NCBI GenBank assembly: GCA_009792885.1
Contig: WMCF01000030.1
Location: 2,479,186 to 2,543,185, forward strand
Reading direction: 5' to 3'
DNA length: 64,000 nt
DNA from: Eremophila alpestris peregrina
Taxonomy: Eukaryota; Chordata; Aves; Passeriformes; Alaudidae
Positions 27,801-39,800 of this stretch are shown here, piece by piece (positions within the stretch are counted from its first letter, which is position 1; each line of letters starts with the position of its first letter). A model generated the notes under the pieces. It had not been told where the DNA came from. It did no database searches and was given only the letters and a program-made list of their open reading frames with translations. Position numbers and translations under genes: made by a program.

Positions 27801-30800
27801 ACATGCTACACTAAGGAGATCATATGGGTCAAACCACCACTGAACTGCACCTGTAGTTTCAAGACAATTATAAACCACAGCAAATCTACAGTTTGCTTAC
27901 TAATCATATAACTTAAGAAAAACTTTACAAAAACTATGCTAACAAAGCAGTTTAAAGCCAGTAAAATGCATAAGAAACTAAAAATCAAGAAATGGAGAGT
28001 CTTACTAAGAATTGCGTTCTTACCTTTTCCAGGACTTAGGTTTTGGTCTATAAACACCTTAAGCTCTCCATTGGCTTCAATTAGTCCAGCCTGTTAAAGA
28101 AAGCAACTTTTATTAAATTTACAAACACAGATAGCCTTTTATTGGTAAAGATGAAAGGTATCTTTCCAGTAGCCTCTACTGTTACCACTCTCATTTTGCC
28201 ACAATTTTGCCATTATGTACTGTTATGGGTAGAGTACTTGTCAAATTTTAAGGTCTTGATTTTATTAACGTATTTTCTTTAAGAGCAAGCAGAAAATCAG
28301 TTTACACCTATTTTGATATTTGTGTCCTCTTACAGTGTGTGTGCACTGTTTTAACAGACAGCTGAACACCCTTCTAATCTGAACCACTGACACCTGCAAC
28401 CACGCCTTTCTCTCTGTAGATACTACTCACCTAATACTTAAGGTAAAATCATTAAACAAAAGCAGTAGAGATGGTGGAGAGTGGGCCATTTTAATAAGGA
28501 AAAATACCACTAATAAAAAATATCCTGAGATTTTCAATTATTATTTCTTTAAGGATCAGAATACAAACCTTTTAAGTGAAAAAAATTATAGGGTGACATA
28601 AGGCTTACATAAAACTATAGGATGACATAAGGTGATGATTAAAGTCATCACCGTCCTTTGAGAAACCTCACAGTAATGACTACTTCTCAAAATACTAATA
28701 ATTTTTTTAATAGAGAACAGGATGCAGTAATTTCTTTGCACCTGCCGACAAAACAGTTCTGAAAAAAAATTAATGAACACAGGACACACTGTTTCCATTT
28801 AGAAACAACAGCAAGAAAGCAAATTATTGTAGTTAACCACAGTGTAGCATATGGTATTCCAGAGGCTGAGAAGTCCTAAGCTGTATTTTGTGCTTAGTGG
28901 GTACATGCAGGCTACTGACAACCCCGAGCAAGAATCAAGGGCTTTGCTGTCAGTCAGCAGCAAAGCTCCTCCCTTAAAAGTCTATCTGAAGAGCCCTACT
29001 TGAGATCGACCAGAAGTTTGGGGAAACAAAGAAGCCACTAGATGATGCTGTGGAGCCATTATTATCCAGGTGTATCAGAGCAAGCATTTCTTACCAAAGA
29101 GAGGGAACTTTAAGAAACAGGAAACTTTCCTCAGTGAATGGGGAGAGAAGATGATGGAGCCTAGGGGACAGGTTGGAATTCCACAGAGAACAAATTTTGC
29201 TAAGGGAGGCATAAAGAGCAGGGGCCTGTAATGGCATAGCAGCAATGACGACCTGGTCGCACAGAGAAAACATAAGTGAGCAGACAGAAGTGATGGATGG
29301 AATGAAGACCCTGTGGCAGTACTGCCCTCCATTCCCCACTCCTAAAAAGTAACACAATAGCACAGTTTTAGGGAGGCTGCAATAACTTTCAGTTGTTTCA
29401 GAACACTGCCTGTCCTTGCCCCCAACAGGGATTTCTAAGACCCACTCAAACTAGCAATGGTTTTACTCTACTCCCAGGCACCAGAATTCTTTATAAGCCT
29501 CACTCTTTATCACACTTAACTACATAATTCAGGAAGGCAACAAACTACATCAGACCCTTCCAAAGAAAAAGGTATACTCATCAATATGAGACCAGTATTG
29601 TGAAGAAAGACGTGATCAGAGCTACACTACGGCAGCATGACATTCCAGAACACTGCAACTGTGTGGGAAAATATGAAGGAGAATTTTTGGTTAAGTGTTA
29701 CCTTATATTCCTATTCTACCTGAATTTCAAAACAGAAGTGTTAAACCAGGCACGAAGTGCAGACCCATAGTCATAATTTCTTTCAGTGCAGTACTTAAGT
29801 TTGTATTCCACAGCAGAAAGGGGCTTGTACTCAGGACACCTGCAAATTCTTTTTTTGTGAGAATGAATAAAGATTACAAATGAGACTGGAAAAGCATTTA
29901 ATATATTGTGGTTTTGAGCAGAAAACCACCAAGAAAATGGCTATTTTCATCTGTAATGTCTTTCTTTTAAGCACATGAATTTAATAATTTTGATTTATTA
30001 AATCCAGTCATTGCCTAATATGCAAAAGCAAACCGAGTGCACATCAGTTACAGTGATATTCCCAAACCAAATATTTAAGCTGTGATATTCAGCAAATTCA
30101 AGTATTAATGCGAATCACTATTTCAGTAATTGGAAAATTAGGCAATTCAGTAATCAACTACTTAATGGTCCCTTCTATTTTCTTTTTTTTTTCAAATTAG
30201 AATGTCTCCAGTAGAATCTCTTCTATTCATTTTGAGTAAAGGAACCAACATCATAGTACCAAATAATCTTATAAGCTTCAAATCTTCTTCTACATAATTA
30301 ATACATACAGTGAGAAAATATTACCCAAAACAATATGCAACTCTAAAAACCATCATTTAATCCAGCATTACAAAGGCTCAGGTTAATGACAGATGCCCTA
30401 TACCATGCTTTTGTGTAACTGGAATTACAAAAGTTCACTGAAAAACTAGAAAACATTTGGGAAAGAACACCACACAATCAATACAAGAAAACCATTTGGG
30501 AAAATTCAGAGAATAGCAATCACCCAATAACAAGAAGAATCCCCTCAGGGACCAAAATACTAATGACCAATACAGAAGTTACAGTTCCACCACCTTTCTA
30601 CCAGTGTCTTACTAAAGGTTCACTTCTAGCAGTTAAAATGGCACGTAAATATTCAACTCATTTGTAAGCATATGCCCAGAAAGACTCCAAGAAAGCTATT
30701 TGGAAAGAACACCATGAATCCCACAGCAAAACAGCACCCCCAGCTGCTATTATTCATAGTGCAAATTCATTTCTATTGAAAATTCTGTTATTCCAGCCCC

Positions 30801-33800
30801 ACTATGCTCTTCACACTTCTGGATAGACTTTTAATTCTAAGGTTAGCAAAACTTATCCCTGGTTGAAGGGACAAGTTTTCGTCAAAGAAATCTGAAAAGT
30901 AAAACTTCCATCCCATACAGAATTCTGATGTCTTTGTTCTGAAATGGAAACACTAGACAAAACATCTCTCAGTGTGCATTTTGAGGACATTCTCACTACT
31001 TTTCAAGCCAGATTATTTTGGAAGAAGCACCAGGATTATTCCTCAGGGACCTATGTAGCATAGCACCCAAAAGAAAAAGAAAATAGAGGAACACATGACT
31101 ATAGCTCCCATATAATTCCATGTATTATATTCAAAGATTCACAATGAACCAAAAAAAAGAAAACAAACCCAAAACAACACTAAAACCAACTCTCCCTTGC
31201 CTTGCCCCCAAAAAAGCCCACCTAGGAAAAAGTGTTGGATTTTCCCCAATGGAAAGGTAAATTTCTGTCAGGAAGGGTTCTGACATCAAGGAAATTCTGT
31301 TTTCTGATGAGAAAATACACTTAGTTTTTAAGCCTTATCAAGCTACTTGTATTAAGTATTTAGATTTTTACTATTTCCCTTTGTATTCTTTTTGTATTCC
31401 ACAGTTTCCTCTTATCTTCTCATGATTTTCATTCTCAAGATGTGTTACATCCTTTCATGGTGATCCTGGGGCAGCTTGAAATATTAATCCTCTCAGTATT
31501 TGATTTTGAGAGCTTATGTTGCAAAGTGTGTGCAACTTCACATTGCAGCAAAGTTTCCCTCTTTGGAGACTTGTGTGTTGGCTATGTCTGCTTCTTTATG
31601 GCTACAAAAAGAAACCTCTGAAATCCTAAGCAGGATACAGATACAGCCTTCATCTTTCACACACTACAACAAAACCAACAATGATTTTAAATAACAGCTT
31701 TTGACATCCAACACAGCATCTAAACTGTAATAACTTAAGATCTTCCCACAGATCAGCAGAAAGGAGGGTAAAGCTCACTGGACAAATTAGGAGATCTGGT
31801 AATCTGAACTGTGGAAGCTGTGGTGGAGATCCCAACCATCACCAAGGTTTGGTCTCAGCTCATTGCTCAGAGCTTCTAAGGAAAAGAAATTAACTGAAGG
31901 GCTAAAAATATAAAAAATCAACTAAAGTTAGCTTTGGCCTGCTATGAGATCATCAGCAGTCCTAAGGACTAGGAAGTCTTATTCTGTTTTGTTTACAAGT
32001 GAAAACTGAAAAGCACTGTAAGTGCCCTCAGCCTGAAAATAGTAAACTGGGAAGTACTTTTTTGTTGGGACTTAAGCTCATCTGAAACAAAATTTTCTGA
32101 AGATACAGAGAATTTCAGTTATTAAAAAATCCCTAGAGATGATGAGAGAATAATTTAGTATCTTGCTAACAAACTACTATTTGCAGCCTCTGAAGTTGTG
32201 CACTAGAAAATCAACATCCTAACAACAAAATTGTAATTTCTTCCACAGCTTTCCAGCCTTGCAATTCAATCTGTTAATAAAAACTGGCATCAAATTAGTC
32301 ACTAAACCTTTAAACTAAACAGGAAAATGTGCAAGGTGAATTTGGACCAAAGGACAAAGAACCCATAATAGCAAGAGGTTTATCTGACAAAAAAAAAGAC
32401 TGAACAAGTACATGTGCCAGGTATATCAGATTTAACCTCAGAGGCACGTTGCCCCACACTACTTCAAGTAAGTATGGGGAAGAGAAGGGTGCTTTTGTGC
32501 CACAGAAATACCTCTTCTACCCTGCTTTCTAAGTAATGACCATTTTAAGAACACTACCTGAAAAAGTGCTGAAAGAAGAGCAAAAATGTTGGAGATACAT
32601 GGAAACAGAGGTACCTGCTACAGGGTTGTGTCTCAGAACAGAAATTTTCAGTTAATTACAGATTAAACCCATAGAGCATGGAGGCACAAGACCATGTTTG
32701 TTGAAGAGATACAGCTGCCAAAGATACTAGAATGGTTAAAGAATGGGAGTCAGAACGGGACAGTCTGAAAAAGATGATTTTGGGACTGGCTGGGAAAGGC
32801 ACAAAAAATGAGCTAGAAAATCAGATGGAAGATGGCAGAATTACGAGTTTGAGGAGAGAAACTGAGTCACTGAAAAAGTACAGGCAATACAACTGATGAG
32901 AACCTCAAGACAGCTTTAATGGAACAATGAGATCAAATCCTGGGAGAAGAAGGGGAGAAGGGAAGAACATGGGAAGTGGGAAAACAAATACAAACTAAAC
33001 TACAACTGAAAGGGGAAATAAGCTGGGACTCAGAGAGAGAAGTTCAAAATAAATTAGGAAAGAAGTAGCTACAACAGAATCAGAAAATGGAGGAATTGGG
33101 AAATAAAAGCATTTCCACCTAGAGCTTGTCAGAGGCATTTGGTGCTGTTGGGCTGATGGTTGGATTTCTTGATCTTGGAGATCTTTTCCAACCATAACAA
33201 TTCCACAGTTCTATGACCAGGATAATGCCTCTGCTGTGTACAGGCATTTGCAAAGCCTACCAGCAAATGACCACCTATCTTGTGCAAAACTGCACCCAAC
33301 TCAATCCATGATGATCCCCAGTCATTTTACAGGCAACACGTCCAAAGGCTCCATGCCATGCAATTTCAGTATGGGCCACTTTATGGACAATGCAGGGCTC
33401 CTTTTTTTGTTTGCCTTATTTCAATATCAGGAAGCAACAGAAAATAAGCAAAGTTACAAAGTGGAACTGGAATAAAGCTCATAATCAGAAATAAACAACC
33501 TTATTTTAAGACTGCTTAAACAACCTTTATTCTTCTTTCACCCCTATCCATATGCAAATGTCATTTATAACATAATAATGAACTACTTTCCCCATTGGTT
33601 TCTCATCTCATGCAGGACCAGAGCAAACATGCTCTGGGAATGAATTATTATGGAACTACAAAAGATTATTTTTATGAGGCATCCATTTCATTTTTTGCAA
33701 AAATTAAAATGCAATCAAGATATTAAGTAGAGGAATATTGTAGGAAAGGGCAAAATGTTCTTAAATTTAAAACATTTTGATTTTATTTTGAAAATGAAGC

Positions 33801-36800
33801 CAGGGAGAACTATTCTTTACTGTATAAATAACATAAAACCTTTAGAAGTTGGATTACAGGAGTCTGAGTGTTCAAGATTCTCAGATGTGTTGTTTTAGAG
33901 TGTTTCAGTAGCCTTTTTCTGAAACAGAGATAATAATCCTCAGTTCATGGCAGTATCTTCAAGATTAATGTGTCTGCCAACAACTCAGCCATGAGATACA
34001 CCATAGAAATGAGCTTTCCAAAGAGTATATTTGAATTTTCAGCATCTTAACTAACAAGGTATAGTCAAAGCCCTGAAATAAAGGTCTGGATACCACACAC
34101 TTGTGAAGGCAAAAAGCTAAATACAGGTGAGAAGCCCAGTCAAGCACTGTCAATCTTTGTCTGAATACAGGTCTCCTTTATTGCAGAATATATCAAGACC
34201 ATTAGCTTCTTGGCTGCTCTTTCTGATGAGAGCAACACATTCAGAATTCAGCAAAAATAAACTAAGAACTCATATTGAAGACAAGTGAAATGGTGGTCCT
34301 GTCTAAGCAGCCATCAGATCAAAAACACCAGCATGGTGTTGCTTCTGACCATAATTTAATTGCTCAAGTGATACCACCCTTGCAAAATTTAAAGCTGATG
34401 TCCCCAAATCTAACCATGAAGCTGTAAGAATGAAGCAGAATTGAATATGAGACTCCTAGTGGTGAATATGACATCAAAACACTGGTTTTCCACTTCTACC
34501 ACATAAATTAATCAGAAAATAAAATCATTAGTATCTTTCTGGACTAAATACCTGTATGTGCAGGTACCATCAGCAGCCACTTCCACAACTACATCCTGCA
34601 ACCATTCTAGATTTGACCGTAAGAGACTGTTGTTTCTCCAGTCAAACCAAGAGTTTAGAGTAGCTTGTTCACCAGCATCTGAACCACAGCTGAAGTCAAC
34701 AAATAACATTACCCAGGACCCTTCCAGAGCCATTTGCCTCACCAACCTCCTTATCAGTGTCTTACAAGGCTAGAGTGTAACTTTCAACCAAGTCTCTGTA
34801 GCCAACAAAGCAATACTGGAACCCTTAGCAAAGGTAACACAAGACAAGTAGCCAGAAGCATTTTTGGGGAATATGGACCACTGTCCATCTGTAAAACCAA
34901 GTTGTCTGCTACCTGAGAAGCATTTCAATGTAGACAACATTTAGCAAAGATTGATCCATTCTTCTTCCCACTCCTAATTAGCCATAATAAATCTCCCTTA
35001 ATAGATACCCACACAGTCAAATGCAAACATTAAAACAATTGATCCCCAGCGTAATTTAACTTCTAAAATCTGCATTTTTGTTGAGCCTGTTGCTATCACA
35101 GTGCAGTTATTCAGTAAAATACTGCAACATACCTATATAAAGCCACTACCATTAACTAGTACATTAATTATAAAATTATTAAAGTTTAACACAGGCTACA
35201 AGAAAATGCTTCCTTTAGACAAATAAATTGGCAAGGTGACAGGCAACTTCTGAGTTGCTATTTCCTGATTTTATAATACAAACCAACACAGGAAAAAACC
35301 AGCTCTGTGTACCTGGAATGTATAAAAGAGAGCTTAAAGATCACTTTCCTTCTGCCTTCTTTGAAAAAGCCAATTAAAAAAATGAGCAGCATTCAAAATC
35401 CCAAATAGAGATGCCTTCTTAGATGACCTAATTTCATAAAATTATTTGATCACTAGTTTGCAAACTTCAGGACACGTTAGAACTCACTAAAGGCAAACAG
35501 AAGTAGATTAAGCTACTGAACTAAAATGATATCAAAGAAGGTGCATGACCACTTCAGATTCCTCAAAGACTTAACTTCTCCACTCCACCTCACTGAAATT
35601 TCCAGTACATAACCCAAAAATAAACATAAAAGGAGAAATGCATACTGGTATTTTAAGAAAAGTCTGAAAAATGTTTTGAAGACTTCTCAATACTTTCTAG
35701 GGATTGAAAGTGCATCACGTAAATAAGGTCCAAAATAAAGTGTTTTTCCTACTTCCACTCGTTTCTTGTTTTTAATCCATTCCAAACTTAACTTTTTTAG
35801 ACTTGCTCAAGATTGATGTAGAAACATCACATAGAAGTTATTAAAAAGTACATCTTATGTGGTGTTCTGTCAAAAAAATAATACAAAAGCACAGATTTTG
35901 ACTTAGCACAAAAACAGCAGTCCTAATAAACTATCCAGCAAAACTGTGTGAAGAAACCATTTTGCTGTGGGTTTGTTTTTTAAATACTCTTTGAGCAAAA
36001 TATTTACTAATACTGTGAAATAAATCCACTAGATTAGGCTACAGATCTGAATGTATTCTAAATACTCAACTAAAATAAACCACCAGCATTAATTCCCATA
36101 TCCATACATCTCTTAAACAGTAATGTTAGATCAGGTGATAAACTTTTTACACTTTTTATGGTGTGTCCTCATATTTCCACATGTTCACAGGGTTTCCTTT
36201 GGAAAACTGGATATATGTGCCATATCTACTACTAACCTTCATGGAAGTACCATAAAAAACTAAAGAGATACAATAATTTTTATGCAAACTAGGCATCAAG
36301 AGAAAAATCCCTCTTAAAATAATTCAAGCAAAAGATGACAGTAGAACATAGTTTTTAAAAATAAAATGTAAAAATCTAATTTTAGAACAAGCAGCTCCAA
36401 AGCCAACACCACTGTCAGCTACCTATGAAATTGTAACTCAAGAGTAACACTCAAGAAAGGTATTTTAGTCTGTGAGAAATTCTGAAGGCTAACAGTGGTG
36501 TGCCAGTTTAAAAAGTTTTTGAAATTTTTTTCAACTTCAAGTTCTCTGTGCACAATTTATTTTTTAAATGGCTTGAAGCAGTCCATCCACCAATGGTGAA
36601 CAACAGAAACAATCACAAACAGGACTAGATAAGAATATTTCATTTACATGACTCATCTATTCTGCTAAGTGTAATTTCAAAGATCAGAAGGAACCGTGCT
36701 CATTCCTTTTGTCTAGACCCTTTCTCTTCAATATTCACTCACCATGCATGAGACTACCCCCAATAACAGATCCAGTTCCTGCAAGTGGTTGTATTAAGAG

Positions 36801-39800
36801 TACAGAAATTTGGTAGAAAATAAACTCCACTCCTCCTGCTTCTCCTCTACTATGTAACACTGAGTCTTGGAGAAAAGATCCACAAGCTTCTCTTTCCTTA
36901 TGGCTTCTCGAGAGGCCTCAACAGTTCAGCAGTGACAGAAATAATGGAGGGGAGAAACATGGTCACCACAAGTTGAATCTTCAGCCATGTTACAGACGCT
37001 GGTAATTTAGTGGTGGAAGGCACATTAACCAATGCTACTAAAAGAAGTATTCATCATCTTAATTTACAGATAATTCTCAACATGCAACTGAATATAAAAG
37101 TGGCCAGCAAGCAGTGCTCAGTCTTACACTGGAAGCTGGGAAAAAAAAATTAATCTATCAAATTTGCTTTCTTGCTACAGTAATTCCTTCTACTTCATTC
37201 AGTGCTGCATCCTGCCTCGTTCTAGGCATGCCAAGGGTTGACAGGTGACCATTGCACAGACTAAACTACTTTCCCTCCACACTATTACTCCCATGAATCC
37301 AGTAAACAGAACAAACAGACTGAGGACCTTGGCTGTACATTTGGCTCCTTCAGCTCCTGCCTGGAAGGTGCCACATTTGAAAGGAGTGGAAGAGTTCACA
37401 GGAGACAAGGCAAACTCAGAGTGACACTGATTAACCAGAAAGAGGAGTTCTGGCAAAGATGAAGTTTCTGGAGACTGCCCATATGCAATGACCTAGAAAT
37501 TTCCCACACAGTGCAAATGTGGGTGTAAAACTGTACCAAAAACTACTGACCATCATTTCTTGTCATCCAGACTCTGAAAAGCAATGCAATGATCCCACTC
37601 TCAAGGTACACAAGTCCTTGAGATACAGCAATCACTGTTCTCTATCCACACGTATTTTTTCATTGTTTCTTTGACTAGGATGTCCTGAATTGAATGTGAT
37701 ATACCACATATACCATTGTTAGAGTTGCTTCTCAGCTTCACACAGTGTTCATAAACTCAAAAATGGCTGTGCTTATTGCTATTACCAGATCACACTGGAA
37801 AATGAGTGCTCCTTTTTTCACCCTTCATCTTTACTGCACTTCAGATCTCCTACCCAAAATATAAATTGATATACCCATGGATACTTTAATCTTCACAAGT
37901 TAGTATTTTTTTCCATAATTTTTTTTCAAGTTATCAAGCCATAATATGGTGATTATGCACTTAAATTCTACCAGCAGGCTCTTAATTAATGTGCTACATA
38001 TGAATGTATCCTTTTCCCCCCAGTTCATAGCTTCCTGACTACTGCTGAGGAAATCAAAGTATTTTGCATAAAACCCCAAAATATAAATGAAAAAAAAATT
38101 AAAATCAATGTTTTGCTGCTTATTCTCTCTTGATTGTACACTCTGAAAAGCATTAGAGATACATTTTAAAGTAATACTTCACAGAATTTAGACCTGGACC
38201 ATATAGTTCATAAACATTATTTTGCCAGTTTAACTGATCACTACTTTTGCAATTCTTTAATACTTTACAAAAACATTTCACTGGGTTTGCCAGTACTCTC
38301 CATCACATTCCCCTATTTGTTCAATTATCCCATAAAGTCTCAGTCTGCAAACTCTTACAAGTATTTGACTTTTCTAGCACGTCTTATCAAATTATAGTTT
38401 TTAAAAATAGGCATCGGAAGAACTGGAAGGGAGAAAGAAAAGGAAAAGTGCTCTCCTGCAGCAGGCAGGAAGAAGCATAAAGCAGGAGCATGTTCTGTTG
38501 TGGTGCACTGTCTCCACACCTTCTGCAGGGCTCCCTGCTCCACTGTCACCAGGGCACACTGGCCCCAGCAGCACAGGACACCAGCACTGCCAGGCTGGAG
38601 CACTCTGAACGTGCCTGCCCATGGAAATGCCACCTGAAGCCCAGACTAAGGACTGTAGCAGCACAGCCCTTCCCACAGTTTAGCCATCTCAGCTCTGCTG
38701 AGAAAAAGGGAAGGAAGGGGCAGGAGCAATCATCAACTATGCCATCTTCTTCACCACTGCATCTCACAGACATTTAGAGCACTTGATGGGTGACATGGCA
38801 GAACCACAAGCCATTAATCACAGCAATATTTTCACATCAGCATGTTTAAATTTACAGCAACACAGGCTTTCAGAGACTCAGTGCCCAGAAATTTAGTGAT
38901 ACTGTCTGTATCATGCTTAATTCCATTATTCTGCTTGAAAAAGAACTTGGACTTTGAACAAAAATATGGAAATAAATCTCTTCCATTCTGAAAATTAAAG
39001 AAAGTGTTATACCAATTAACATCTCTATGTTATAGCATTAAACCATAATTCATAGGGCCCATATTCAGACCTAGAAATTACAAATATCCCAACACTAGCT
39101 ACACATTTTAGGTGTCATGGTGGGTACAGTCTGCAAAAAGGTAAGAAGTTCATATTTCTTCCCTGAGGCAGGGAAGTAGAAGTATATGTAGATTTGAAGT
39201 ATATGTAGATGTTTTTAAGAACAGGTTAGACAATATTCAGTTAAGATTTCATACTTTTTCTAGCTACCCTGTTCCAGTGCTCAAGTACACTCAAAATTTT
39301 ACCTAAAACCTGACCTAGATTTTCATTTTTCCAAATTCAGTTTATTACTTCTTTTATAAAGATACTGAAAGCAACTTCTTTTCCTATCTGTAGCACCTTC
39401 TCCCATTTTTTAAATTTACTGTGAGGTAGGTTATTCCTTCCTTTCTTCCATAACTACTCTCTTTCCCAGAATAAACTAGATCTTTCAAAAATAAGGTTCG
39501 TTCTTAAATGTCTTATTCTCACTTAGATCAGGTAGGACATTCATCTGTATTTCCAGGTGCTCGCAACTCTTCCCTCAGCTGATCTCTCTCCCAAAAGCTA
39601 GTATTAAAGAAATGTACTTTGGTATCTCAATTACTTTGAACTGTTTCAAATTCATCTCCTAGTCTCACACTCTACTTTCGTTTTCTTCCCGCTTATATGG
39701 CCTATCATTCCCTGAACTCTGTTATCTGTAATGTACTTGGCCACCCTTATCTCTTCCAGGCAAGCTTGGAGTGACTACGTATGTCTGGTTGCTTCTCTGC

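Larger units (their letters stand above)
17805..28023 (-). other. TFDP1: TFDP1 10.2-kb intron between coding exons 2 and 3
   Basis: It holds the TguSINE1-type element (19381), a CR1 fragment (20505), a G/T-rich tract (about 24297-24357), a tRNA-like scrap (26139-26196) and a 171-codon open frame at 26293-26808 with no recognisable protein. The remainder shows nothing I can name. Confidence 0.75.

Noticed and set aside
38401..38777. Cluster of overlapping 75-95-codon frames on both strands
   Set aside because: This is a locally GC-rich intron patch. The frames overlap on opposite strands and none has a recognisable domain or splice sites.
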